Made by a program: the position numbers and the translations under genes. Below are positions 34,401-45,029 of a stretch of DNA of 64,000 nucleotides, piece by piece (position 1 is the first letter of the stretch; each line of letters opens with the position of its first letter). Origin of the DNA: Morella rubra (taxonomy: Eukaryota; Streptophyta; Magnoliopsida; Fagales; Myricaceae); the NCBI GenBank assembly GCA_003952965.2, contig CM025850.1:32599734-32663733 (forward strand). The letters run 5' to 3'. A model generated the notes under the pieces. The model saw only the letters and a list, made by a program, of their open reading frames with translations, was not told where the DNA came from and made no database searches.

Positions 34401-35867
34401 TTAGATTAAATCCCTACTTGAACCAAACCCTCAAATCTCATAAACCTTAGATTCTTAATTTAGATATCATGATTATGTAGATTGGTGGCTTGTTGATGGA
34501 TCCGGAGAAAGGTCCTCAACATATTCATAGTGAGATAGCACAATCAACCTAGGAATCTTTAGAATTGATGGTGGAAGATTTTATGATCACATCCATTATG
34601 AAATAGTGTAAGAGTGGTGATTTAATTCAGGTATCAAATGGACAAACCCTGGTACACACAATCAGATTCGTTCCCTTTAATCTTCTTTTGTATTGTGTGT
34701 GTGTGTGTGTGTGCGTGTTTTTTTTTTTTTTTCGTGGTATGGTTGAGGAATACTAACCCAAGAAGTAATCATGTGGTTCGCTTTTTGACTTGAAGCATCC
34801 TTATTCTGATTCTTGATAATCTTATTCTGTGTTGCTAACATATGGTTGTATCTTTTTGTGATATGTAGCTCAAAGAGAGTGGACTACTCTGGGCAACAGT
34901 GGGAAAATGCCCAGTCAGCCATAAACAGTGTTAATGAGATTGGTATTGAAGAGATGGGATCTACTGTGATGTAAGTTTCCTCGTTCCTTGCTTTATCGGA
35001 ATTATTCTGCTTCCTATCATCTCTGGCCTCTTACACCATTTTTGTTTTAAATCATTGCTTCAACAGGGCAAATATATATTCAAACCATTTTGCGCACGAA
35101 GAATTTTTGTGTGCATCTTCCTTTTTAGATGCAGATTTTGATGCTAAAGCTCGTGACATGCTCGCAGCTATTAAAGGTAATTAAAATTTCACTAACATTG
35201 ACTTCGGTCTCTGTTTCCTTATTAGAGTACGCACTCTTCTCAAACTTTACTTGACTTGGCAGATTCACTGATGGTTGACCGTCAAAATAAGAAGAAAGTG
35301 GACACTATGACAACCTTGTGCTTGGATCAGCTTAAAATGACACAGGAGAAGCATGGTGGAAGTATATCAAATATCCGAAGCCAGGCAGAAAAATGCCTAG
35401 TAAAAGATTATTTGGTGGGCTCTCTTTCTTCACACTCCTTTATTTCTCCATCATAGGAGTATTCTCATCATTGTGATGCAGTTTGATTCCCCGAAGCTTA
35501 ATTTAGATATTGCAAATGTATTGTCATCCATTTGAGGTCCTGCGTTTTGTATTAAGTTAGTCGCAAATTCTTGATTGAGAAAGACTGAAAAGGTAAAGAT
35601 CTGGATAAATCGTTGCAAAATTTCTAAGTTGGGTACTGGTGTTTCCATGAACAGGTCGATGACCATAACAGTACAACACCTAAGAAACGAGCTGTAGTAG
35701 TGCCAAGTTTGGCATCCATTGAGGACATGAGAACGCCTGCCTTTGCAATTGACAACGAAAACGATACTTCAGAGAACAGATTGAAATGGGCACCCACGGA
35801 AAGCAAGATTCCTCGTCTGGCAGTCTCACCTATACTTCAAAGAACTCCTTTTGTACATCTCAATTGA
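25449..35867 (+). CDS. Kinesin-5 (BimC/Eg5 family) spindle motor
   Basis: Plus-end microtubule motor that forms bipolar tetramers and slides antiparallel microtubules in the mitotic spindle and phragmoplast. I reconstruct 23 coding exons: 25449-25624, 26365-26494, 26596-26751, 26836-27173, 27281-27419, 27701-27798, 27892-28048, 28146-28215, 28297-28373, 28692-28745, 28830-28910, 28991-29102, 29195-29281, 29658-29833, 29914-30075, 30182-30281, 30412-30570, 30650-30733, 30828-31033, 34869-34970, 35067-35176, 35263-35414, 35655-35867. Motor motifs: [16 protein letters not shown] (P-loop), NKHSSRSHSIF across exons 4/5 (switch I), [15 protein letters not shown] (switch II). A coiled-coil stalk follows. 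The tail has IEDMRTPAF, resembling the CDK-targeted BimC box. Length is about 1,046 codons, normal for the family. The frame breaks at exon 16/17: exons total 3,139 nt, one too many. Intron 19 is 3,835 bp. Confidence 0.93.
25955..26065 (+). repeat. Degenerate copy of kinesin-5 exon 2 inside intron 1
   Basis: Matches the intron/exon 2 boundary and most of exon 2 (26350-26475): shared blocks include caaacgtgccaaag, atatcatgcaatgaacagaa, gtcactgtttt and aacaagcaaatag. The copy lacks short pieces (1-8 nt) at about seven points, including the acceptor-adjacent 'ggc', so it is frameshifted and not a usable exon. It includes intronic bases, so it arose by DNA duplication, not through mRNA. Confidence 0.8.
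31585..31614 (+). promoter_or_regulatory. Relic of plastid Prrn (sigma70-type) promoter
   Basis: Within the plastid insertion, -35 'ttgacg' (31585-31590) and -10 'tatatt' (31609-31614) survive with 18 bp spacing, as in the plastid rRNA operon promoter read by the plastid-encoded polymerase. It is not expected to work in the nucleus. Confidence 0.7.
31736..31989 (+). pseudogene. rrn16: Plastid 16S rRNA 5' fragment (nuclear copy)
   Basis: Covers roughly the first 250 nt of plastid 16S rRNA and stops abruptly, after which the intron repeats resume. Several substitutions are visible, for example 'ttaagatgaacgctggcagc' where the plastid has cagg and ggc. No downstream rRNA sequence is present. 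Confidence 0.93.
34694..34732 (+). repeat. (GT)n microsatellite and T-run
   Basis: Alternating GT for about 20 bp followed by 'gcgtg' and T14 near the 3' end of kinesin-5 intron 19. Confidence 0.9.
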
Positions 35868-37294
35868 TCCTGACTAGAAAGGGCTACAAGTTAAACTTCC
35901 AATGCATACTCGAAAGGAAACCAAAGCAGAAAGCTAGGACTGTTTCGAATGTCAATCAAACTCGTTTGTCAAAATCAAATGTGCTGCTCATCAGCTGATG
36001 AGTAAGAAGCCCAAATATTTCATGTCAAGAGTCGAATGTTTTAGAAAAGACTACTAGAGTTTATCCAGAAAACCAAGGTAGTGGGTTAGACCAGATATAT
36101 CTTATACAGCAGTAGACCAGTCGTGTAAAAGACGCTGAATAGTTTTTGCGTGCTCTTCTTGCCTTGAATCTTCTTTTTAGCATGTTGGAAGCCATTTATT
36201 ATTGAAAAGTGTGCCCTCAACTTCCCCCATCAGCTGGCGAGAGGTATGAGTCCAAGTTACCTTCTCAAAGCGAAATGTATGACGTAGATTATGCAACTTG
36301 CTCGTTCAGAAGACCATAGTGGTTGTGTTGTTTACGCTTCATGTATCTTATCTAGAAGTAGAACAATCCCTTGGTGGCTTGTCTTTTAATGTAGCTTCTA
36401 GTTCTGGTATACATTTCTTCAGCAGGTTTATCTGAGTTTGCCAAATCCTCTAAAGAAGAAGGGTGTTTGAAAATTTCAAACAAGAACTTGAACTTTGACT
36501 TGTCTGTTAAAAGTTGGTCATGGAAGTGATTTCTTTACGCCGCTTTGGTGCCTGCGGTGGTACTCAACGTGTGTTGGAAGTTTTCTAAACTTTCGCCCGG
36601 AAGTTCCTCGACTCTTCTTTAAAGTTATGTCGTGGTCCGCACGTTGAGGCATTCCAGAGTGACATACGTTCTCAAGGGAGCCAGCACAGGTTTTCCCATC
36701 ACAGACGTTTCATCTTCCAGTGAGCCTAAATTTTGCTTCAAATGGGAAACCATTCTGCGTGCTTCAATCTTTTGTCAAAAAGTTCCTTGAGCAGCTGGAT
36801 TTCTAGTTGAGAAAAAAATAGTGGAACTTGTGTGACGTACAGAAAGCTACGAAAGATGCCTTGAACAAATTTGATATAACGCGTACACCTTCATCATCGC
36901 CTCAGGATTTCTGTGAAGACAGAAAACAAATTTAAAACCGGAAAAACAAGGGCAAGTGGAGAGAGTATCATAATTTTTTATAGCGCAGAATGACTGGATG
37001 AGGAAGGTAATAATGTTGAAAAACTAAAAAATTATTGATAACAAAACTCTATGATTTTATTTAAATCAGTATTTTTTTTAATGTTATTTTTTTGTTGATC
37101 TATCAGTTTGGCTGTTAAAGGAATGAAGGGCTGAAAGACGGACCTTATGTTTTTAGAGGATTAAAAGTTGAAATTTTGAGACTCGATAAAAATAATAATA
37201 ATGAAAAAAGTCACATTGGGCTCTTAATTTATTAAAACAATCTCAAACATAATCTCAATTATTATATTTAACAGGTTGAATCCTACTTTAAAAA
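35868..37294. other. Kinesin-5 3' flank
   Basis: Presumed 3' UTR and intergenic DNA. The readings at 35786-35998 and similar are out-of-frame shadows of the last exon. No further gene seen. Confidence 0.45.
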
Positions 37295-37954
37295 AGGCTT
37301 AATTAGTCCACTAGTTCTTAAGATATTATTTAATTTCAAACAGGTCTTTATGGTAAGTTTTGTCCTATACTGGTCTTGTAAAAATTTTCTTATCCTGAAG
37401 TAGTCATTTTGCCAAATCAAATGACTCCATAAATGAAAAAAAATTAAACCTGATAAACAAGGATACGTGTTAACAGTTTGTCAATAACTTTGTGTACCCA
37501 TTAATCGTCAAATCACCCTGCATGCAAAGTATAGCAAGTCCTTATTAATTTGAATTCTAATTCAAATTCTCTACGTCAAGTTGGATCAACTTAGTGTTTA
37601 TGCAAGAGTTGACAATGAGAACTTTTTCCTTGTGAGACATAAAGAATTTGAGATGAAATTAATATTAATGGGACTAGTCATACATAACGCATTGGGTGAT
37701 TTAGAAATTAAAAGTTTATATGTGTTTCATATCTACATTGGATTTATTCTATTTACGGTATCACTAGAGTTGACAAAATGATTATTTAAAAAAAAAAAAA
37801 ATTTCATAAGATAGTTTAAGAAGTAACTTACTCTAGAAATCAATTTGGGATTGAATCATAACTTAAAAATTAGGAATAGTTTAGGACGTAACTTACTCTA
37901 GAAATCAATTTGTGATTAAATCATAACTTAAAAACTAGTAAACTAAATAAGCCT
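37295..37954. mobile_element. MITE with about 28 bp terminal inverted repeats
   Basis: The left end aggcttaattagtccactag pairs with the reverse complement of the right end (aggcttatttagtttactag). Total length is about 660 bp. The left end matches the foldback element at 6916, suggesting one family. The 3' part carries a tandem duplication of about 67 bp (about 37806-37872 and 37873-37939) that shares gtaacttactctagaaatca. Confidence 0.65.
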
Positions 37955-38091
37955 GAAAAAAAAAAAAAGGGTCAAAAGGTCAGATTGTACTGATGCAATT
38001 GATAACTGCGGGGAACTTGGACTACTAAATAAAAAAAAAAGTCAGAATTTACTGATCCACTCAGTATTGGAGAACCGCGGGGAAGTAGAGT

Positions 38092-38269
38092 CCATAGTTT
38101 CGCATTTGGCTTGAAAGAAAAGACATCAAGATTCGAGGGAGCGAGGCTGAGGGCTTCTGGGAAGAAATAGTTGCAGCGGGCCAAAGTTTCGCATTTGGCT
38201 TGAAAGAAAAGACGTCAAGATTCGAGGGAGCGAGGCTGAGGGCTTCTGGGAAGACATAGTTGCAGCGCG
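38092..38269. repeat. 89 bp tandem duplication
   Basis: Two adjacent units start at 38092 and 38181 (ttcgcatttggcttgaaaga..., gattcgagggagcgaggctg..., gttgcagcg), differing at only a few positions. A weaker duplication lies just before it: gtcagattgtactgat near 37979 and gtcagaatttactgat near 38041, each followed by ctgcgggga/ccgcgggga. The overlapping minus-strand readings simply reflect the repeat. Confidence 0.9.
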
Positions 38270-38318
38270 TCCGAACAGTAGCGCCGTGTGAAAAGGACAC
38301 GGGATGTCAAATCATAAG

Positions 38319-38524
38319 GGCTATGTTTGATCAGTGTTTCGTTTTCAAATATTTTTCACGTTCACTTATTTATCAATTTTAATATCTTTTCATCTATTTT
38401 AATAATTTTTTTATAAAATTAAATAATTTTTAATACATTTTTCATCAATTTTAAAAAAATTTATATTATTTAAAAAAATATAAATATAAAAAAACTGTTT
38501 TAAAATTCAAACTAAACATGGCCA
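38319..38524. mobile_element. Short MITE
   Basis: The left end 'ggctatgtttgatcagtg' and the right end 'aaactaaacatggcca' form short inverted ends of the 'ggccatgttt' type. The interior is nearly all A/T. About 205 bp. An isolated similar left end ('ggctatgtttggataag') occurs in kinesin-5 intron 19 near 31081. Confidence 0.5.
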
Positions 38525-40290
38525 ATAACTCCCAAAATGACAAAAAAGAAGTAAACAGAAAGTACTAATCAAACTTGACCGAAAGCGGCTAACGAATCTG
38601 TCCGCTTTGATGATGCAGAACATTCGACCACTGCACCAGCCGCCCATCTGACCAAACATTTTGCAGCATTCATCCGACGGAAACAAAAACATAACGACAA
38701 AAACAAAACAACCTACAGGGAATGAAAACGAAACAAAGTGGAAACCCCTTGGGACTCCATCCATGCAGTGGATGCAGGGGGCGGCCCTGCCCCAGATTGT
38801 ACAGGTAAAAAAAAAATTTATTTTAAGAGTTCGCTGGCCCTAGATCCGCCACTGCATCCATGTATCATCAGCTATATCCCACTTCCTTCCACTCTCTTTC
38901 TTCACGAGAACGCAAGCCATGATCAAATTCTGCGTCTGCTTTCTAACTCCTCTTTTACAGTACCGCATTGTCTCTTTACTTGGATAATATAAACTACTAT
39001 AAAATAATAAGATTTATTTATTTTTTAATAATTTTTTAACTTTTAAGATAAATAATAATTTAACAATAATATTTTTAGAAAAATCTTCACTGCTCTCGAA
39101 ATATTACTCAAATATTATTTACAGGTTTAAACTACAAATTTCATTATATTTAGTTTCAGAATTACGAAATGCATTGAGATTTGTCATTCTAAATTATCTT
39201 ACTGTTGAAATATACATAAAATAAACTATGTGACACAATATTGATAATTGAATTCTTTAATAAAGAAATTATTGATGAATTTTAATAGTTTAAAAGTTTA
39301 ATGTAATGAAATTGATAGTGCGTGTACTCAAAATGACATTTGGTTCATTATTTGAAGACTTTTATTTTGTCACACTTCTCTAAAAAGTATAGTTTAGAAT
39401 AGTATGTAATTTATTTCTCTAATATTAGATTATCTTTCGCTTTTGTTGGACTTTTTCAGAGTCACGTCCAATGACTTATTTGCGAACCTTAACCATGTAA
39501 AATATTTAAAAATATTGTGAAGATTAAGAAGATTGAAGTTTTATTGGGTTTTGTAAGAAAATAATTAAAAATAAATAAAATTTTATGGATGTTGACAAAA
39601 AAATAAAGAGAAATAAATTTCATGGGAGTTGGTGAAAAAAAGTAAAAATCAAGATAATTTGAATAAATTTTTTATGTTTATTGTAACAAAAAAAATGATT
39701 CGATGGAAGAAAAATAGTTTATTTTAAAATTATTTTATTATTATTGTTTTGACTAAAGTTTTTAGATTAATTGTGTTTACAAACTAAAATTTTGAAATAG
39801 AAAAAAAGTTTTGGATAATTTAGGAGTTGCAAACGCACCGGGTGACCTAGCATGATGCTTCGAGACTTCATACTTTTTTAGAAGCTTCAAACGAGGATTA
39901 TTCGCTTAGGAAAAAAAAAAACCGAAGATTCTTCACGGGCATAGCTCGCATGCCAATCTGTTAGCTTGCCCAGTCCGCACTAAAATAAAAGTCCGTGTTC
40001 ACATGTGACTAGCGCCGACACGGCACGAAATGTAAACCACCAATATGGCGCGCGTGGATCCTTAAACTACGAAAAAGAAACTTTGAGCTACCTTTCCTTG
40101 ACAGGAACCTTGTAAGTTTCGTCATTGCCTCGCCTCGAGTCAAAGAAACAGTCCAAAGCTGCCTATTGCCAGGAACCCCGCATCGTACATTCCACAATTG
40201 TCCTTAGATGTGAAACAGATGGGCAGTAACGCACCGCGCGCGCTTGGTTTAGTCAAACACACCGTTCTGGTCCTTCGACAAGACGGCACC
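38525..40290. other. Intergenic, upstream of the zinc-finger gene
   Basis: AT-rich DNA. 39490-39830 resembles the MITE at the window start. No gene is supported; the small opposite-strand readings near 38510-38990 overlap and lack domains. Confidence 0.4.
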
Positions 40291-40297
40291 CAACACC

Positions 40298-40305
40298 TTT
40301 AAATA
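40298..40305 (+). promoter_or_regulatory. Candidate TATA box of the zinc-finger gene
   Basis: 'tttaaata' about 115 bp upstream of the ATG at a plausible distance. A 'ttgac' W-box-like core and 'agtcaaac' lie nearby, which would suit a stress-responsive gene but are short and common. Confidence 0.35.
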
Positions 40306-40419
40306 CCACAACGTTCAAGCTATGCCCTCTTCATTATAACTCTCCATTTCATAACGTTTGCATACGTTGCCAACTCTGACATACATCTGACTCCCTAACA
40401 TTGCTTCCTTTTTTTTGAC

Positions 40420-40926
40420 ATGGCCACGAAGAGAATGAGACAAGACGGAGGGATCAACGAGAACATAGACACGGCCAACTATCTAATGCTGCTCTCTCAT
40501 GGCCCCAGAAAGTCCTCACGGGTTGATGTCTTTGAGTGCAAGACATGTAACCGCCAATTCCAGTCGTTCCAAGCGTTGGGTGGCCACCGGGCCAGCCACA
40601 AGAGGCCGAGAGTAATGGGGGATCAGGAACAAAGAGATCGGACCAAATCCCAGAACTCAGGGAATAAACGTCCCAAGATGCATGAGTGCTCAATATGCGG
40701 CCTGGAGTTTGCCATGGGGCAGGCTCTGGGTGGGCATATGAGGCGGCATAGAGCGAACGAAGGGTTGTCTTCCATCCCTAATATTGATGCAAAGGTGCCG
40801 GTGCTAAAACGATCTACTAGTACCAGGGTTATGTGCTTGGACTTGAACTTGACACCTCTGGAGAATGATTTGAAGCTATTGTTTGGGAAGATGGCTCCTA
40901 AAGTCGATCTTCGTTTGATGTTCTGA
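40420..40926 (+). CDS. C2H2 zinc-finger transcriptional repressor, ZAT-like (C1-2i)
   Basis: Nuclear transcription factor of the plant two-finger C1-2i class, usually stress-induced repressors. It is intronless, as is typical, and 168 residues long, within the family range. Two EPF-type fingers each contain the plant-specific QALGGH helix: finger 1 at residues 38-60 (FECKTCNRQFQSFQALGGH, Cys40, Cys43, His56, His60) and finger 2 at 88-110 (HECSICGLEFAMGQALGGH, Cys90, Cys93, His106, His110). A basic stretch KRPR follows finger 1. The EAR repression motif LDLNLTPLEND lies at residues 140-150. The Leu-rich N-terminal YLMLLSHG may be the L-box-like segment of the group. Closest class is ZAT10/11/12-like; I cannot assign an orthologue. 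The antisense readings across it are shadows. Confidence 0.95.
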   Translation: MATKRMRQDGGINENIDTANYLMLLSHGPRKSSRVDVFECKTCNRQFQSFQALGGHRASHKRPRVMGDQEQRDRTKSQNSGNKRPKMHECSICGLEFAMGQALGGHMRRHRANEGLSSIPNIDAKVPVLKRSTSTRVMCLDLNLTPLENDLKLLFGKMAPKVDLRLMF

Positions 40927-41605
40927 TACAGATCACTCATTTGTAATCGTAGATAGTTTTTCTTTTCATTTTTTCGTATCCATTAATTTATTCTATGTAT
41001 AATACGAGCTAGTTCTTTTCGAATTATGACCATTCAATTACATTTTTTTCTCATTCTTTCCATACATCTCGTATGTGTTTAGATTTCACCCCTCTTCTAT
41101 ACCATATTTGTGGGACGTCGCTGGATTCTTATGGGAATTCCTTCTATACTACGTACATTAGGCTCATCTCCTGCGTGTGCACCCACCCAAGGGAGCCACC
41201 CTGCGTGTGGACATGCCTGTTTCATCTCCTGTGACGTCCTGTTCTTAGATATCACTGTCAGAGAAAAATCCATTCTTAAAAGAAAGGGGACAAAAAGAAA
41301 AAAAGATGGGAGAGAATTACGCAGACATTTGACCCGCAAAGCCAAACCAGAAAAGGAATAAACCTATTTGAGTTACGTGAGGGGATATACCATGTTTGGG
41401 GGTATTCAAATACTGGTTTGGTTATTTACCCAAAAAAACAAAAACAAGTTTGATTGGTATGTAAGGGGCCGAATTGGATTTTGATTACCCCTGCGGCGCA
41501 GTTCAATCACTAACCATTGGCGATCATTCAAGGTAGCATTGCAAATTTGACTTTCAAAAGCGGAAACAAAGAAAAGCTCCAATTTGACTGGTCTTCTCCA
41601 TCTTA
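40927..41605. other. Zinc-finger gene 3' flank
   Basis: Presumed 3' UTR and intergenic DNA. Complementary small readings at 41097-41361 on both strands carry no domain. Confidence 0.45.
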
Positions 41606-41655
41606 AACACCCCTCTGCAGGCTTAGAAAAAAAAAAAAAAAACACCCCTCTGCAG
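41606..41655 (+). mobile_element. Minimal poly-A insertion with 15 bp target duplication
   Basis: 'aacacccctctgcag' stands at 41606-41620 and again, exactly, at 41641-41655. Between them are only 'gcttag' and 14 A. The residue 'gcttag-A(n)' equals the last bases of the non-LTR element ending near 44980, so this is best read as an almost completely 5'-truncated LINE insertion. Confidence 0.7.
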
Positions 41656-42057
41656 AATTTTGTGTGGAATGGGGGTATTATTATACCGTTAGATATCCCA
41701 TGCTAGAGTAGTTTATGCTTCTTTTTCTTCTTTCAAAACGATGGAATTCCGTTCAAACATAACGGGTATATAATATAAATCGTTAGACTGTGTGTGTATT
41801 GAAGTTAAGGAGATACACAATAATGGAAGACTGAAGTAAGCCCCTGCGTCAAAGCAAGCACATTTGGAGGCCTCCCTCGTAGTTTCCTTTTTTCGACAGT
41901 CCAAGGAAGGCGGCCTGCTCTTTCGAAAGACGGCCTTAAAGAACACGTTCTGCTCTTGTTTAAACACGACGCGAGCCCATGGTGACTTTGTTTGACTGGG
42001 CCTGACCAGTTGACCAGCCTAACACGACATGTTTTTCTATGTGGTATTTATTCGTAC
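41656..42057. other. Intergenic, nothing recognised
   Basis: No supported gene or repeat. Confidence 0.4.
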
Positions 42058-42838
42058 TAGGGGTGGTTAACGGTAGTGTAGGTGACGGTTTGACGAAAAT
42101 CGTCACCATCACTGCAATTAACGGAATCACATAATTGACACTGCCACCGCACCACTAAAACACAATAATCGCCCTTACCGGTGACGGTATTAACGGTAAC
42201 GGTTATACGATAACCGCTTAAACCGTATAACCGTTAGTCCAAAAATAAATAAATTTTTTTTTTGGCTTTTCATTTTTTTTTTACCGTTTTGGGCTGTTTT
42301 CCTTAGATTTTTTTTGGACCTTTAAGACCATTTGATGCTTATATATAAGCAACAAATATAATCATTCAAATATCATAACCTGTTTAAATTTCCAACATAA
42401 TATCATAATCAATAAATCATATCAAATGGACAAATATCATAACCTATTCAAACATAATATCATAATCATTAATAATCATAACAAATATAATAAGCTGTCC
42501 AAAAGTCCAACATAATATCATATTCAAGCATAAAAGACTAAAATCCAATAAAAGTGTCCAACAATGTGACATAAACCAACTAAAATATTCCAACAAAAGT
42601 CCAACAAAAGTATGTCACATAATTAATAATCATCTTAAGTCTCAACTAGGAGGCTTAACGGTAGTGTAGGTGATAGTTGGCGAAAACCGTTACTGTCACC
42701 GCAATTGACGGAATCACATATTTGACACCGCCACCGCACCGTTAAGGTACAATAACCACTCTTGCAGTTATGGTACCGGTAGTGGTGGCGGTTTTAGCGG
42801 TTAAAACTGCCACCGCTGGTGAAAATGAACACCTTTAA
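42058..42838. mobile_element. hAT-like non-autonomous element
   Basis: The left end 'taggggtggttaacggta' and the right end (reverse complement ttaaaggtgttcattttcac) resemble hAT termini. Subterminal clusters of 'aacggt/accgtt' and 'ggcggt/accgcc' motifs are dense at both ends. The first and last 120 bp also form direct repeats (taacggtagtgtaggtga, then gacggaatcacat). The core is AT-rich and non-coding. I could not define an 8 bp target duplication with certainty. Confidence 0.55.
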
Positions 42839-44063
42839 TTCTTATATTGGTTTCTCCGCAGGCAAGTGCCTTTCAAGAAAATCAAACTAAATCAGCAGCC
42901 AATTATATTATTCTTAATCCATTAAATTTATTTTTCTAAACGGGTGTCCGGGCGAGCTTAAACACACCTCAGCTAATCTCACATAAACCAGATAATTATT
43001 CAACTTAGCTGCTTAATGTTTTGGAGGTAGTTCCAAAAGATTGATAAAACTTACGAGGTTTGGAACTTAAAATTTCCGAAGAAGCAACTTTTAGGCCAAT
43101 CCCTGAATTTTCTTAATCCACTAATTACTTTTGTTGGAAACACCTGGACCGTACTTAAAAACTTTTAGGAAAGCAGTATTTTCGTTGTTAATTGGGTATT
43201 TAATTTACTAATTATATTTGGTTTCTTAATGAAAGAAACCGAACCGGAGCCAAAGTATAAAAATAGCCAAACTTCAGCTGTTTGTGAATAGCGCACAGTA
43301 TGTTTACAATCCTAATTAATTTTCAAAAGGCAAAGAACTCGAATCTTTCTTGTAGAAATCGAAAGGCCGGCGGTCAGAAATTTGGGGCTGGACGCCTGGA
43401 CCGTGGCTTTCCGCATTCGCACCTAGTCAAAAAAATTGAAACCTTCTCTCTGGTTCAAACATGAAACCTAAAACCCAATTTCCCAACCAAGATACAACAT
43501 TAAAAGGCTCCCTAGTCCCTAAGTTTATAGAATTTCTATAGGATGCATGTGTACGTTACACTGATGAGAACAACTACAGTTGATCAGTTGATCTTAGTCA
43601 AATGGCCGAGAGAGCTATTAATGCATGCATGATTAGAAGTAAGACGACCCGTTATCCTTTCCGGTGTCGCTCTTGCAACCGTAGGAAAGGGATGACGCCC
43701 GCCAAGAAAATCAAGAAATAAATAAAATGAAGGGGGAGAGAGAAAAGCTCTCACTTCAAATTAAATTTAATAATATTTTATTTTATTATTCAATATCTCC
43801 TTATAAAAGGTAAGAACTTACAAGGAATTTTAAATTGAAACATGAGCTAAAAACTAACTACTCTATTGAATTTGAAACCAATAATTAATATTCAAATACA
43901 AATACAAATTTTGAGATATAAAACAGCATTGACTGGGTCGTCATGTGACCGAATCTCAAGTAGAGAAATCCCTTGATCAGCATGTCTTCGTCGTGATCCT
44001 CAACACTATGGTTCCTTAGAAATTTGTTATTATTACTAATACAAATTTAATTGGTGTTTAATA
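42839..44063. other. Intergenic, nothing recognised
   Basis: AT-rich DNA leading to the non-LTR fragment and the inverted repeat. No supported gene. Confidence 0.4.
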
Positions 44064-44073
44064 GGGTAACCAA

Positions 44074-44985
44074 GAAAGAACCGACCCGAACGTGATTCTA
44101 GAGAGAGAGACTCTTCTCTCTCTCTAGAGTCCTTTTATCCCCTTCCTTCTTACCTCCACTTGTACCCTCCAGCCGGCCAGGGGAGGAGCTTCGGCTCCTC
44201 CCTCTCCTCCCCTGCTTCTTTCCTTTCCTGGCCACACCTCTGGTGGCTAGATCATGTTTGTTTGTCTTTTTTCCGCCTTCTCTTAGGCCTTTATTTCGGA
44301 ATCAAATGAGGCTAGATCTCGGCGTCTCCAGTGATCTTTGGTGTGCACAGCCCCTATAGGTGGTTTCCTTAGCTCCCGGCCTCATCCTTGGCCAAGTCAG
44401 GTGGGAAACGGACCACGCGTGCTCACGCACGCGCGTGGATCTCACGTGCGAGCCCTACCTCCATTGATTTAGCTGTTTTGAGCGATTTTCGGAGGCAACC
44501 ACTCATTCCACCGTACTTGTCCTCCACCTCCTCCTCTCTGCTCGTCAGTTTTGGCCTTTTTCTCTGATGGTTCCTATTGTTGTCGTTGTTTTGCCGTTCG
44601 AAGCTATTGTCCTATCTTCTCTCCCTTTTGTAGCCCTTTCAAGCTAGAAGATCTCCCGGACGGAGTCGGATCGGTGCTACGACCGTGTTTCCTCAGGTGG
44701 AAGCCGCCATCGTCTTGAGCGATGGTCTGTCCAGACCCTTGTGGTCCTTGTTGGTTTTTGTTGTCCCGACCTTTGTGGTCTTTTCCAGTTTGTGTTGTAA
44801 CCCGGCCCTTGAGGTTGGTTTGATCTCGGCTTTTGTTGCCGTTACCGGATCTTTTGATCCACTGATTGTAGGACCTTTGGTCTGTTTAGGTTTTTCTATT
44901 GGCCCTCTGGACGCGTCTCTATTTGTACTAACTGCTATTCTCAGATTTTAATATATTCAGTATTGTTGCTTAGAAAAAAAAATTT
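44074..44985 (+). mobile_element. 5'-truncated non-LTR (LINE-like) element
   Basis: The 3' end reads 'tatattcagtattgttgcttag' plus A9, a plant LINE-type terminus. A 10 bp direct repeat 'gggtaaccaa' at 44064-44073 and 44986-44995 is the likely target duplication. The 88-residue reading at 44685-44951 resembles the low-complexity C-terminal region of LINE-linked ORFs but has no domain I can name. Nearly all of it is duplicated in the right arm (62826-63730), where the 5' target-duplication copy is missing. Confidence 0.55.
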
Positions 44986-45029
44986 GGGTAACCAACAAAT
45001 TTAGTGTTATAGGCTCACATGTCACAGGC

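Larger units (their letters stand above)
31034..34868 (+). other. Giant kinesin-5 intron 19 filled with repeats
   Basis: 3,835 bp between exon 19 (ends ...GAG TG) and exon 20 (starts C TCA AAG), donor gtaagc, acceptor tatgtag. All other introns of the gene are under 800 bp. It holds small LTR-like units, a plastid fragment and a (GT)n tract, listed separately. From about 33720 to 34690 I see AT-rich DNA with no nameable feature. Confidence 0.88.

Noticed and set aside
40454-40940. Antisense ORFs over the zinc-finger gene
   Set aside because: Shadows of a gene with unmistakable QALGGH fingers and EAR motif.
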